A stretch of DNA of 64,000 bases, from NCBI GenBank assembly GCA_017893485.1, contig CM030366.1:102002953-102066952 (forward strand). Direction: 5' to 3'. The notes under the pieces were generated by a model. That model was not told the DNA's origin. It made no database searches and saw only the letters and a program-made list of their open reading frames with translations. Positions 44,575 to 58,738 of the stretch are shown one piece after another. A program made the position numbers and the translations under genes. The stretch is from Hemerocallis citrina. Its lineage: Eukaryota; Streptophyta; Magnoliopsida; Asparagales; Asphodelaceae. Numbering within the stretch: position 1 is the stretch's first letter; each line of letters starts with the position of its first letter.

Positions 44575-47084
44575 TCAAGATACTGTTAAAGTAACCTGCA
44601 GATTGCCCTCTTTGGCATGATTTTTTAACCAAAAATGGGTTCACTTCCAAACTAAGTATGCTGCTAGAATTTTCATCTTCTTTTACTGTTAAAGAAGCTT
44701 ATTCCATGCATCTGATTGTCTTCTTGGCATTTTTTTTGATATAAAATGGGTTCACTGTGAACTGAGGATGCTATAGCTACGTATGCCAAAATGGTCCGGA
44801 TATACACAACAATTGGGTTTTAGATTTAGTTGGGCTAAAGAATTAGTAGAGCAACATATATGCTCAGATAATGGAAATTTTCATTTCAAGATACTGTTAA
44901 AGTAACCTGCAGATTGCCCTCTTTGGCATGATTTTTTAACCGAAAATGGGTTCACTTCCAAACTAAGTATGCTGCTAGAATTTTCATCTTCTTTTACTGT
45001 TAAAGAAGCTTATTCCATGCATCTGATTGTCATCTTGGCAAGTTTTTTTAACCAAAATGGGTTCACTGTGAACTGAGGATGCTATAGCTACGTATGCCAA
45101 AATCCTCCGGATATGCTGAACAATTGGGTTTTAGATTTAGTTGGGCTAAAAAATTAGTAGAGCAACATATATGCTCAGATAATGGAAATTTTCATTTCAA
45201 GATACTGTTAAAGTAACCTGCAGATTGCCCTCTTTGGCATGATTTTTTAACCGAAAATGGGTTCACTTCCAAACTAAGTATGCTGCTAGAATTTTCATCT
45301 TCTTTTACTGTTAATGAAGCTTATTTCATGCATCTGATTGTCTTCTTGGCATGGTTTTTTGATATTAAATGGGTTCACTGTCAACTGAGGATGCTATAGC
45401 TGTATGCCAAAATCCTCCGGATATGCACAACAATTGGGTTTTAGATTTAGTTGGGCTAAAGAATTGATAGAGCAACATATAAGCTCAGATAATGGAAATT
45501 TTTATTTTAAGGTACTGTTAAAGTATCCTGATTGCCATCTTTGGCATGATTTTTTTAACCAGAAATGGGATCACTTCCAAACTGAGTATGCTGCTAGCAT
45601 CCCCATCTTCTTTCACTGTTAATGAAGCTGATTTCATGCATCTGATTGTCTTCTTGGCATGTTTTTTTTATATTAAATGGGTTTACTGTGAACTGAGGCT
45701 GCTATAGCTACGTATGCCAAAATCCTCCGGATATGCACAACAATTGGGTTTTAGATTTAGTTGGGCTAAAGAATTGGTAGAGCAACATATAAGCTCAGAT
45801 AATGGAAATTTTCATTTTAAGGCACTGTTAAAGTAACCTGCAGATTGCCCTCTTTGGCATGATTTTTTAACCAAAAATGGGTTCACTTCCAAACTGAGTA
45901 TGCTGCTAGCATAGGCCTCATCTAAAAGTCACTGTTAATGAAGCTGATTTCATGCATCTGATTGTCTTCTTGGCATGTGTTTTTGATATTAAATGGGTTC
46001 ACTGTGAACTGAGGATGCTATAGGTACGTATGCCAAAATCCTCCGGATATGCACAACAATTGGGTTTTAGATTTAGTTGGGCACAAGAATTAGTGGAGCA
46101 ACATATAAGCTCAGATAATGGAAATTGGGTTTTAAGGTACTGTTAAAGTAACCTGTTTGCCCTCTTTGGCATGATTTTTTAACCAAAAATGGGTTCACTT
46201 CCAAACTGAGTATGCTGCTAGCATCCCCATCTTCTTTTACTGCTAATGAAGCTTATTTCATTAAGATCCAGGATGGCAAATTTTGATTGGGCTGTGATTG
46301 GATTGTTCAGTGGCTGTTGTCTATGTTCTTAGTTGGGCTGTGATTAGAACGAGAGGGCTCGAGTGGAGATCTGGAAACCCATATAGAGACATCTTGTTCA
46401 TAATAATTTATTATTGTTGTTGTTCTTGTCGCTCTTGCTGTTGTTGCTGATGTCACTTTGTGTTCGTGTGCTGAAGGGAAACAAGGGATGAGAGAAATGA
46501 GGAAAATGCCGCTATGTTAGCCTGGTGTATCCAAAGTCTCTACCATTCTTCTTTCTGTTTCCATTTCTGGCTTCTATATTTGGTTTCCTTCCACGATGAC
46601 AGTTCCCTAAAAATACACTTGATATGAGCCCTATCTTATTTTTCTTATTTTTCTTATATTTGGTTTCTGTCCACGATGACAGTTTCATGGATTGTCTGAA
46701 CAATCCATGAAAGACATGCTTAGATACTGAATTTTCATTTGTTTTACTGTTTTAGGTAGTGGATATTCCCAATCAAAGGAGAATATAGAGTTTTCAAGTT
46801 ATATACTGAATTTTCATTTGTTTTGTTATTTTAGATATATTTAAAAAACAAAATTAAGTACCGGATTTTTAGCATTGCAATGTAATTATTTTACCTCTCT
46901 ATATATCATCAACAATTCCATTTGCAATTGGCACTTTGATCTTATAATTTAAGATACAGTTAGATTTTTTTGCAAGTTCAAATAATATGTATATTCTGTA
47001 TTGTGGTCTACTGTTGAATTAAACTATTATTTTTTTTCACAGAGCGGTCGCCCAAATGAAGAAAATTCTGATGATCAGAACTGA
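40891..47084 (+). CDS. TNPA-like CACTA protein (Transposase_24-like), copy 2, complete
   Basis: Six coding exons, all phase 0: 40891-41241, 41328-41531, 41625-41717, 41792-41899, 41977-42276 and 47043-47084, giving 365 residues with no stops or frameshifts. The first five exons equal copy 1. The last exon follows a T-rich acceptor (TTTTTTTTCACAG) and reads SGRPNEENSDDQN then TGA, in frame. The last intron (42277-47042) is 4.8 kb and full of 310-bp repeats in both orientations. Start context: ATG eight bases after the acceptor at 40883. The family and role are as for copy 1: DNA-binding accessory protein of CACTA transposition, with the 47518-48060 array as likely target. The intact splice sites and frame suggest recent function or very recent insertion. 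Confidence 0.85.
42852..43252 (-). repeat. Inverted copies of the 310-bp repeat, second set
   Basis: Same as 37440-37840, shifted by 5,412 bp. Confidence 0.85.
43733..46265 (+). repeat. 310-bp tandem repeats, block in the last intron
   Basis: About eight direct units. The unit at 45404-45622 keeps a 72-codon open frame (starting MPKSSGYAQQLGFRFSWAKE) with a TAT codon where most other units have TAA, so this unit is closest to the ancestral exon-like sequence. The protein is not one I recognise. Confidence 0.88.
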
Positions 47085-47517
47085 AGCTCCCCGAGGGGTA
47101 TGAATCCGTGGTCCTCCTTGCTGTTCTTGTGTCCTTGCAGTATGATTGTTCTTATGTCCACCTTGCTGTTATGTCAGACTGTTTTTTTTTATGAGAGTTA
47201 TGTTAGACTGTTAATTTGGGATATTTGTCAGACCTGAGATATTTGGGATGTTCGTCGGTATATTAATTTGTTAATTATGACTGTTAATTTTGCGGTGAAT
47301 TTGGTTGTGATTATGACACTGTTAATTAGTTTGTTGAGATATTTGGGATATGACACGTGTTAAACTTCATTATTCTTGTGTTTGGTTGTGATTTGCGCAT
47401 TAATATGCAACGAAATTGGTTGAATCAGTTGTGAATTAGTTTACAGGTTTTGTAAAAGAAACTGTGAATTGAAATCGAACGGAAAACCGGAGAAAGGAAT
47501 ACAAGCGGGCATAGCTA

Positions 47518-48060
47518 GACCGGCATTTTATAAAACACCGGTCTATCTATTGAATTAGTTGCAGTGTGCGATATACCGGCGTTCACACAAACGCCAGTGT
47601 ATGCGGCTAGACGCCGGTGTATGCCGTCAGCTGTAACGGTAAAAAGAAACACCGACGTTTTATAAAACGCCGGTGTAGTTGTTCACCGGCGTTTTTGATC
47701 ACGCCGGTGCTTGTAAGTAGGGAAAAGCGGACACTCATAAACGCACATACACCGGCGGTCACAGACCGCCGGTATACGTTCAATCTACACCGGCGTTTCT
47801 ATAAACACCGGTGAATTGATGAACACCGGCGGTTTATAGCTGCCGGTGAATGTATATTAGGGTAAAAGAACGGCACTTAGTGGCCCCCATACACCGGCAT
47901 TTTCTGGCCGTCGGTGTAGGTATCACATTTACCGGCGTCCACTAAAACCGCCGGTGTAGACCCCTTCCTTTCCGCGACGCTCGCTTCGGCGGCATTTGGA
48001 CCGGCGCTATTATAAACGCCGGTGAAAGTTTCACCGGCGTAAAAAAATGCCTGTAAAGAC
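47518..48060. repeat. CACTA right subterminal repeat array
   Basis: About 20 CACCGGCG/CGCCGGTG words, mostly as inverted pairs separated by 10-20 bp (for example CACCGGCGTTT...GATCACGCCGGTG near 47684). This is the typical position and design of TNPA binding sites. The stretch 47085-47517 before it looks like 3' UTR and AT-rich spacer. Confidence 0.85.
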
Positions 48061-48076
48061 GTAAAAAAAGGCCGGG

Positions 48077-48098
48077 AAATCGAGTTTCTTTTGTAGTG
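48077..48098 (-). repeat. CACTA right terminal inverted repeat
   Basis: The minus strand reads CACTACAAAAGAAACTCGAT and TT. Confidence 0.93.
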
Positions 48099-49472
48099 TA
48101 AATAGATAAACTAGACACAAATTAAAACCTCGCAAGTGTACGAATCATTTATAGAAGCGTAGTGAAAAACAAGGGTCGATCCCACAGAGATTGTAGTACT
48201 TAACTCACTAATCAATAAAAGAAAAAAATGCAAATCATAAAGTTTTGTTCTAAAAGTCTTTTTGAAAGAAAATGAAAAGATTAAAATCTAGATCAAGTAG
48301 TTCTCAATTTGAATCACAAATATCTATTAAGTAGTTGGGCTTGATTTCCACCTATAGTCAAGAATGCTAAGTCACCTTCTACACTACTCTCATCACTCAT
48401 GTTGTTCCTTTAAGGGCATGGTATCTACTCCTTAAAGTTAATGTTTCACTAGGCCAAGAATTAGGCATGGTATCTACTCTAATTCATTTCTTTCCTTAAG
48501 TATTTAGCATGGTATCTACTAAGTTGCACTTGAAGAAAGCATAGGAACAATGGAAACGAACAAACACTCAAAGTTCTAGAAATTGGTATCAGATCTAGAT
48601 CCTTCAAGTTGATTAAACCAAGAACCCCTAAAGATTCCTGTGTTACAAGTTATGAGTATAGGATATGGGTCATCTCTATACTCATATAACAGAGTCAGTT
48701 TTATAATAAGCAAACTTGATAACATCAGGTTCTTCATGTCAGTCGACTTGCTGTCACTCTCAGTCGACTGCCCTAAGAACTTCTGAACAAGTTTGATTCA
48801 TATTATAAATTTTTATCAATACAATCAGGCTTAATCAATAAGTAATAGAAATAGTGTTTAGAAGATTATAACATTACATGACTATGGTTTCAGTCTGCCC
48901 AACGATAAAATTAGTTGCACATATTCATAATAAAACTATTGCAATTAATAAATTTGTTCAAAGATTGCATTACAAAAATTAGAGAGAGGAGAAAAAGAAC
49001 AAAAAATAATTGCAAACCCCTCTTCTGTCTTTCTCAAAAATCGGACCGAAGCTTTCCTTGAAGACTGCGCCGAATCGAAGCCTGTCCAGTCAGATGCGCC
49101 GATCGAAGCCAGTCAGCACATCAGAAATCGAAGCAGTCACGTCGGGTCAGATCGAAGCCTGTTGCACTGTCCTGTCGCAAGTTGTCAGCCCGTCACTTCA
49201 AAGCAGTCAGCCCGTCAGCAGCCTGGACTCCTGTGAAGCCGCTGCCACGTCAGAACGAACCCCTATGAAGCCTGTCCGTTCGAAGCCCACGTGAAGCCTG
49301 GTGATGAACAGTTCCTCGATGCCTGCGCCCGCTCTTTTTTTTTGCTTCTTTGTCGAAAATAGAGAGAGAGAGAGGAGTCAGTCTCCTTCTCTCTCGGTTT
49401 CTCTCTCTTTCTGTTTCTTGGTATTTCTTTTTGTTGACTTTGTTCGCTGGCTTCTTGTATTTGTTGTGTAAT

Positions 49473-49481
49473 CTTTTTATA
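49473..49481 (-). promoter_or_regulatory. Possible TATA box of LTR B
   Basis: The minus strand reads TATAAAAAG about 360 bp inside the 49841 end; it is the basis for assigning LTR B to the minus strand. Confidence 0.4.
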
Positions 49482-49841
49482 GGAGTAGGTCTTGTACGGC
49501 AATAGGATTTGGATGTGTCATCATCTCACTTGTAGATTAGGATATATCTGCAAACATACAAATCAGAATTTAATATTTAAATTTAAATTTAATTAGATAA
49601 ACTTAAAATAACAGATTTTTATCTTTTTGGCTTATCCAAATTCATGTAAATTTATTTTTTTCCTTTTACACCCTTATAAAAATTAAAAATCACTTTTTGC
49701 ATTAAAAATCTTATTTCTTCATTAATAAGTAATCAATTGAAATCTTAGAGAAACAAGACGACTTATAGACAATATAATTGAAAACAAGCAATTTTAATGG
49801 GTTATTGAATACAAATAGTTGTATAAAAATTAGACACATCA

Positions 49842-51712
<1,871 letters not shown>

Positions 51713-51775
<63 letters not shown>
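51713..51775. repeat. (TA)n microsatellite
   Basis: Separates two copies of the ACTAG-start repeat. Confidence 0.95.
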
Positions 51776-51776
<1 letters not shown>

Positions 51777-52255
51777 TAGGTTTGCCCGTTGACACGTGCC
51801 TACGGCACGTCTTCCGAACGATGCACCTTGTTTGTTCATAGAAAATAGTTTTGGAGGTCTAGCAAATTAATTAAAGTAGTAAACATATTATATGAGAAAC
51901 TTTTGGGCGTCCGGCAAAAAACATATTATATGATTTTTTGATTTTTTGATTTTTTAAAAAAATATTTTAAAAGTTTTTAAAAAATTTTTTTTAATTTTTC
52001 TAGTTTTTATTTTTTTTTTTAAATTTAATTTTTTTTCCTTAATTTTTTGAATAGAAGAGGGAGGGAGGGGGAGAGAGAGAGAAATAACTAAATAAATATA
52101 GAAGTTGTTTTGGATGGGGGATTTGAATTTGAGTTTTGGGGGGAAACTTTTGGGAGGGAAAATATGTTTTGTGAAGTTAGATCTGGACCTTTGATTTTTG
52201 GGGGATTGAAGGAGAGCCACTTGATAGCTTTCTTTGTGTTTTATTATATAGATAG
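51774..52255 (+). mobile_element. Dispersed ACTAG-start repeat, full-length-looking copy
   Basis: Begins ACTAGGTTTGCCCGTTGACA, contains GCCTACGGCAC, an A/T-rich and GA-rich middle, and ends GGAGAGCCACTTGATAGC followed by TTTATTATATAGATA. The same start and end recur at 61731-62263. It is non-coding; class unknown. The (TA)n on both sides and constant ends suggest a TA-targeting non-autonomous element. Confidence 0.6.
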
Positions 52256-53086
52256 GGAGAGAGACTTTTTCGGTTGCAAACGGGTCTGTGTGCACAGACT
52301 CGTGCGAATGTTGATCTGGGCCGCAACGGCCCATATATGTTTTTATAAAATTTAGCCTTAACCCATCGTTGGCAATAGCGGGTTAAGGCTAAATTTTATA
52401 AAAAAATATTGCCTTAACCCGTCGTTGCTAAGGACGGGTTAAGGCAAAGTTCGAATTTCAGATCAGTATATTGTTCTTCTTCCTCCTCGATCTCTCCCCA
52501 CTCTCTACTTCGTTTTTTGGCCGAAAGCAAACCCAAGAACCCCAACCCTATTCCAAACTCCTCCGTTTGCTCCTTCGTTTGCTCCTTCTTCTCCTCTTCC
52601 ATTCCCATACAATCTCTCTCTCCCAATATCTACATCGAAAGCAAATCAAAACCTTAGTTCGGCCACAAATCGAACTATTGGCTAAATTCGAAGTTATTTT
52701 GTAAGATATTAACTAATTCTTTGCCTTATTAGTTATAATTGTGTTGATTTTTTAATTTTTCCATAGTAAATTATTTAGAAAGTCCCCAAAAAATTATTTG
52801 CCTAAGTAATTTGTAGATGTAAAATTGTAAAGACTTTTTAATATATTCAAGTGCCCCAAAAATTCATTGTCTTAGTAATTTGTACATGTAGAATTTGGAA
52901 GATTTTTAATATATTTAAGTCCCAAAAAAAATCTACATTTAGAATTAATATATTCAAGTGCCTAAAGACTTTAAATATTTGTAAATGTAGAAATGTTTGT
53001 CTTACTAATTTAGTTTTATCTGTGTTGATTTTTCACGTTCGATTTATATGAAAATAATTACAAATGCTTTAATGTGGTTACAATAG

Positions 53087-55430
53087 AAAACCTCGCAAAC
53101 GGCCTCCAAAAAATACGAAACTTTGCGAGTAGGTTGGTCACACGCAGCACAAGCCACCCCAATTTATAGAAGTGGGTTTCGATTCACGGTTTGAGATATA
53201 CAACCGTATATCGTTTTTGGTTTAAAAAAACCAAATAAAGCGGTACACGGTTGTATCTCGCAAACCGTGAGTCGAAACTCACTTCTACAAGTTGGGATGG
53301 CTTGCGCTACATGAATTCAACCTAGCTACAAAGTTTTATAAATTTTGGATGTCATTTGTGTGGTTTTGTCACGTTCCTCGCATGAAGAAGTAATTGACTT
53401 AGAATTTTTTTTAGTGCGGATAGACTAGAAAACCATCCAAACGAACTTCCAAAAGTACGAAATTTTGCGAGTAGGTTGGACTCATGCAGCACAAGCCATC
53501 CTAACTTGTAGAAGTGAGTTTTGACTAACGGTTCGAGAGATACGGCCGTGTGTCGCTTTTGGTTTTAAAAAAAACCAAATAAATCGGTACACGGCAGTAT
53601 CTCGCAAACCGTGAGTCGAAATTTACTTCTACAAGTTGGGGTGGCTTTTTCTAGGTGAATTCAAGAAAGTTGCATAGTTTTATTAATTTTGGATGCCGTT
53701 TCTGCGGTTTTCTCACGTTCTTCGCATTAGAAGTAAATGACTTAGAAAGCGTTTAGTGTGGTTATACTAGAAAACCCTTCAAACGACCTCCAAAAAATAT
53801 GAAATTTTGTGACTAGGATGGTCTCATGTAGCTCAACCAATCCCAACTTGTAGAGATTAGTTTTGAGTCACAGTTTGAGAGATACGGGCATGCATCACTT
53901 TCGCTTGAAAAGAACCCAAATAAAGCGATATACGGTCGTATCTCTCCAACCGTGAGTCGAAACTCACTTCTACAAGTTGGGGCTGCTTGTGCTAGGTGAA
54001 TTCTAGCAAGTTACAAAGTTTTATAAATTTTGAATATCGTTTGTGCAGCTTTCTCACGTTCCTCACATTAGAAGTAAATGACTTTGAAAGTATTTAGTGC
54101 GGTTAGACTAGAAAACCCTTCAAACAACCTCCAAAAAATACAAACTTTGTGAATAGGATGGTTTCACGTAGCACAAGTCATCCCAACTTGTAGAAGTGAG
54201 TTTTGATTCACGATTCGAGAGATACGGGCATGTATCGCTTTTGGTTGTAAAAAACACAAATAAAGCGATACACAGTCGTATTTCTCGAACCGTGAGTGGA
54301 AACTCACTTATACAAGTTGGGATGGCTTGTGCTAGGTGAATTCAAGCAAGCTGCAAAGTTTTATAAATTTTTAATTCCGTTTGTGTGGTTTTCTCATGTT
54401 CCTCGCTTTAGAAGTAATTAAACTTGAAAAATTTTTAGTGCGTTTAGACTAGAAAACCTTCCAAACAGGTTCAAAAAAATACAAAACTTTGTGAGTAGGT
54501 TGGTCTCACCTAGCACAAGCCACCCCAACTTGTAGAAGTGAGTTTCAATTTACGGTTCGAGAGATACGTGCGTGTATCACTTTTGGTTGTAAAAAACCCA
54601 AATAAAGCGATTCACGGCCATATCTCTCGAACCGTGAGTCGAAACTCACTTCTACAAGTTGGGGTGGGTTGTGCTAGGTGAATTCAACTGGTTTACAAAG
54701 TTTTATAAATTTTGGATGTCGTTTGTGCGGTTTTCTCACGTTCCTCGCATAAGAAGTAAATAAAGTTAGAAATTTTTTAGTGCATTTAGACTAGAAAATT
54801 CTCCAAACGGGTTCCAAAAAATACAAAACTTTGCGAGTGGATTGGTCTCACCTAGCACAAGCTATTCCAACTTGTAGAAGTGACTTTCGACTCACGGTTC
54901 GAGATATACGGGTGTGTATCAGTTTTGGTTGTAAAAAACTCAAATAAAGTGATAATGGCCGTATCTCTCATACCGTGAGTCGAAACTCACTTCTACAAGT
55001 TGGGATGGCTTTTTCTAGGTGAATCCAAACAAGGTGAAAAGTTATATAAATTTTGGATGCCGTTTGTGCGGTTTTCTCATGTTACTTGCATAAGTAAATA
55101 AAGTTGAAATTTTTTTAACGCATTTAGACTAGAAAACCCTCCAAACGGCTTTCAAAAAATACAAAACTTTGTGAGTAGGTTGGACTCACCTAGTACAAGC
55201 CATTTGAACTTGTAGAAGTGAGTTTCGACTCACGGTTCAAGAGATATGGCCATGTATCTGTTTATTTGAGTTTTTTCAACCAAATAAAGCGATATTCGCC
55301 CGTATCTCTCCAACCATGAGTCGAAACTCATTTTTACAACTTGAAGTAGCTTGTGCTACGTGAATTCGACCAAGTTGCATTGTATTGCTATTTTTCATTG
55401 TCATTTGTGCCTTTTTTTTCACAATTTCAC
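53087..55430 (+). repeat. 340-bp units with internal hairpin, left arm, about 7 copies
   Basis: CTAGAAAAC words recur near 53087, 53425, 53767, 54107, 54449, 54791 and 55129 (spacing 338-342 bp). Each unit holds an inverted repeat of about 55-65 bp per arm: GTGAGTTTCGACTCACGGTT and a GAGATACGGCCGTGTATCGC block, mirrored after a short A-rich loop (first unit about 53165-53290). The GAGTTTCGACTC word is itself palindromic. Confidence 0.85.
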
Positions 55431-55499
55431 TATGTTAATTGATGATAGATAAATGGATGTAACGCGTATCAACTAAACTTAATTTTTTTTGTTCATAGA

Positions 55500-55690
55500 T
55501 AAATGGCTAGAACGAGGTGACCGAGAAGTCCTTCCGGTTGTTGCTAGTGGCGCACCAATTACGGAGATAAGATTGATTATTATTATTGGTTTTAAATACG
55601 AATATGCTACATTATCTCAATAATAACAATATTTATCTTTGTTCGTGTAGGTTGGTGGCCGTCAATCTACATCTGCTAAGGCAGGCCGTA
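55500..55690 (+). pseudogene. Exon-like fragment at the foldback centre
   Basis: The only stretch of this element with exon-like composition. One frame reads KWLERGDREVLPVVASGAPI (about 55500-55560), and after an intron-like AT-rich stretch with acceptor TTCGTGTAG (55649) a GGRQSTSAKAGR reading follows before the first inverted unit. I do not recognise the family. It could be a captured host exon pair or a relic of the element's own gene. Confidence 0.35.
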
Positions 55691-56700
55691 AAGTTTCGTA
55701 TTTTTTGGAGATCGTTTGAAGGGTTTTCTAGTCTAACCACACTAAACCCTTTCTAAGTCATTTACTTCTAATGCGAGAAACGTGAGAAAACTGCACAAAC
55801 AACATTCAAAATTTATAAACGTTGCAACTTGCTTGAATTCACCTAGCACAAGTCATCCCAACTTGTAAAAGTGAGTTTCGACTCACAATTCGAAAGATAT
55901 GGCCGTGTATCGCTTTATTTGGGCTTTTTTCAACCGAAAGCGATACACAGCCGTATCTCTCGAACCGTGAGTCAAAACTAACTTCTACAAGTTGTGGTTG
56001 CTTGTGCTACGTGAGACCAACCTACTCGCAAAGTTCCGTATTTTTTGGAACCCGTTTGGTGGGTTTTCTAGCCTAACCGCAATAAAAGATTTCTAAGTCA
56101 TTTACGTCTTATGCGAGGACCGTGAGAAAACCGCACAAACGGCATCTAAAATTTATAAAATTTTACAACTTGCTTGAATTCACATAGCACAAGCCACCGC
56201 AACTTGTAGAAGTAATTTTCGATTAACGTTTTGAAAGATACAGCTGTATATGGCTTTATTTGTGTTTTTTCCAAGTAAAAGCGATACACGCCCGTCTATC
56301 TCGAACCGTGAGTCGAAACTAATATCTACAAGTTGGGGTTACTTGTGCTACGTGAGACCATCCTATTCGCAAAGTTTCTTATTTTTTGGAGGTCGTTTGA
56401 AGGGTTTTCTAGTCTAACCGCACTAAACGCTTTCTAAGTTATTTACTTCTAATGCGAGGAACGTGAGAAAACCGCACAAATGACATCCAAAATTTATAAA
56501 ACTTTGCATCTTGCTTGAATTCACCTAGCACAAGCCATTCCAAACTTTTAGAAATGAGTTTCGACTCACGGTTCGAGAGATATGGCCGTGTATCGCTTTA
56601 TTTGGGTTTTTTCAACTAAAAGCGATATACGGCCGTATCTCTCGAACCGTGAGTCGAAACTAACTTATACAAGTTGTGGTTGCTTGTGCTATGTGAGACC
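55690..56700 (-). repeat. 340-bp hairpin units, right arm, copies inverted
   Basis: GGTTTTCTAG words at about 55726, 56066 and 56407 in the orientation opposite to the left arm; a further one at 60095 comes 338 bp later once LTR C and its TSD are removed. Confidence 0.85.
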
Positions 56701-57626
56701 TATAATACCCCGCAAAATAAAATAATTTATTTTGAATTATTAAATAATATTAAATTTGTAAAGTTGACTATTTTAACTATTTTCTTGAAATTGCAATTTT
56801 GCACGTGCAACACACGTGCTAAGTTATGAATTTTGAATTCTTAAAATTTTATGGTTAATGATTGATTTTCCTTATTTATTTATGTTATTTTAATTTTCAG
56901 ATTTATTTAAATTAATTTGACTATTTTACAAATTTGTCGATTTTACACGTGCAAAACACGTACAAATATTTTTGGTGTAAATATATAATTTTAAATTTTT
57001 ATTAAATTTTCCTACTTATAATTTATTCTATCCTAAATTTTGGGATTTTTTCTGAATAAAGAAACTATTTTTATAAATACCTCGAAAGAGAGGGGCTTTT
57101 ATGTAAAAAGCTGTGTGGATCTCAAACAAATAATGAAAATTCATTTTTACTGATTTTTGGCCTTTAAATGGTCATCATTGAAAATAAAATATATTTAAAT
57201 TTTATTTAGATTTGATTTGGTAAAGATTTAAATAATATGGTGTTTTTGCAAATATGGAATTTATGTTGGATCTTGTGCAAATATTTTCTTGGAAAGTAAA
57301 AGTCAAAAATTTTAATTAGTAAATTTAAAATGTATTAATAGATTTTATTTCCAACTTTTCTGAATTTTTATGAATATTTTATGATATGTTTGCAAATATT
57401 ACAAAAAGATGGACTTTTGTGCAAAATTACCACTTTTAGTACAAATCCAAAATTTTTATTTTTCTGGGCTGTGCTGGATGGCTGGAAAACTTAGAGTAAA
57501 AGGATTTGGTTTTATTTTAATTTATTTAACTACTTTATTAAAGAAAGGTTTATATATGTAAAGTAATAATTTGTTAAGGGATATTTCCATAAACTTGTCA
57601 AACCCTAGAAACTCCAGATTTCGGCC

Positions 57627-57636
57627 TATATTATAG
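57627..57636 (+). promoter_or_regulatory. TATA box of LTR C
   Basis: CTATATTATAG in the same context as the TATA box of element 2 (8153-8162). A second TATAAATA lies upstream at 57072-57079. Confidence 0.45.
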
Positions 57637-58548
57637 TCATTACAGCCGTCCCTCTCCTCTGCAAAAATAAAATATATTTTTACTATAAATTTCTTGGAGT
57701 TTCAAAGGGGTGATCTTGGATTTTGCAAAAGAAGGCCTTTTTCTTATTCTTCATTAATTCGATTAGATTTCTTCATTGAGGTGAGTAACTTGTTTGTTTC
57801 AGTTTGTTTTGTGTATATTGTATGTGAGTAATGTAAATTGTTTTGTTTTTTCTTTGAATGTTGTATGTGGTGTTTCATCTCCTAGAAAGCATGTTAGGAT
57901 TTGGGTATGCATATGTATGATGGATTGATGAAAAAAAAAAAATAGATCTTGTGAAACCCTAGTTGTTTATGAATAAAATTTGTATGTGGATTAATATTGG
58001 ATTGATTGAATATGGTGGATTTCATGCATAAATTTAATAAAGATGAGATTTTTATCACTCTTAAGTGTTGGTCGAATGAAACTTGATATGATAATGTTAT
58101 AAATTGATTATGATTGTGAGTTATAATGGTGAATCAGTTTTGAGAAATTGAAGGAAGAGTTTATGAATCAATAGATCATATCTTGAGAAATCGAAATTTG
58201 GGATCGAGTTGAGTTTGAGGAAATATATCCAAATTGAGGTTTTCCTTTGAGATTTTGGGTATTGATATGGTTTGGATCTGAATACGAAGCTATTTCAATA
58301 AATAATTAATTTCTTTTTAGAAACCCTATTTTGATTATATGCACAATTTATGTTTTAATTGAAAGAAATCAACAAATCACTATTTTTATAAATTCAAGTA
58401 GTTTTAATTTAGTTTTATGGATTATTATATATCCTATAAGTTGTATTTGATCAAATAAGAAATATGTTTTTTATAGAAACCGTTTTCATAAAGTAAAACT
58501 ACGTATCGGTTGAAATGTGCACAACCAAAATCTGCAGTCTGCAAGTTG

Positions 58549-58738
58549 ACAGTCGACCAGTGTGATTTCACAGTCGACCGTCGCGACCCGGCTGCTGTGT
58601 TATCTAGTTTTCTTGAAAATTTCGTTCTGGACAGTCGACCGACGACTTTTTACAGTTGACTGATATTACTTAGAATTATTTTAATTGAAGTTTTAGATTT
58701 TTCGCTCTGGACAATCGACCGATGGCTTTTGTAGTCGA
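58549..58738. repeat. Cluster of CAGTCGACC-type words in LTR C
   Basis: Six words (CAGTCGACCAG, CAGTCGACCGTC, CAGTCGACCGAC, CAGTTGACTG, CAATCGACCGA, TAGTCGACTGA) in 190 bp, some already mutated. Confidence 0.7.

Larger units (their letters stand above)
32979..48098 (+). mobile_element. CACTA (En/Spm) transposon, 15.1 kb
   Basis: Terminal inverted repeats CACTACAAAAGA(T/A)ACTCGATTT match at 21 of 22 bases, and a 3-bp TSD taa lies on both sides (32976-32978, 48099-48101). Subterminal CACCGGCG repeats occupy both ends. It encodes a TNPA-like protein twice because of an internal 5,412-bp tandem duplication. I find no TNPD/TNP2-type catalytic transposase, so it probably moves only with help from an autonomous relative. 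Confidence 0.93.
32951..49841 (-). mobile_element. LTR B: solo LTR of another retrotransposon, split by the CACTA
   Basis: The outer ends are TGTTGTGCAATC (32951) and ACACATCA (49841), flanked by perfect TSD cctat (32946-32950, 49842-49846). Without the CACTA it is about 1.77 kb and lacks a coding interior. A minus-strand TATAAAAAG (49473-49481) suggests minus orientation. The 48102-48230 part has CGCAAGTGTACGAATC and GGGTCGATCCCACAGAGATT, blocks I associate with plant gypsy LTRs. It contains CAGTCGACT words (48740, 48758) and a cluster of GAAGCC/GTCAG words (49060-49300). Confidence 0.8.
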
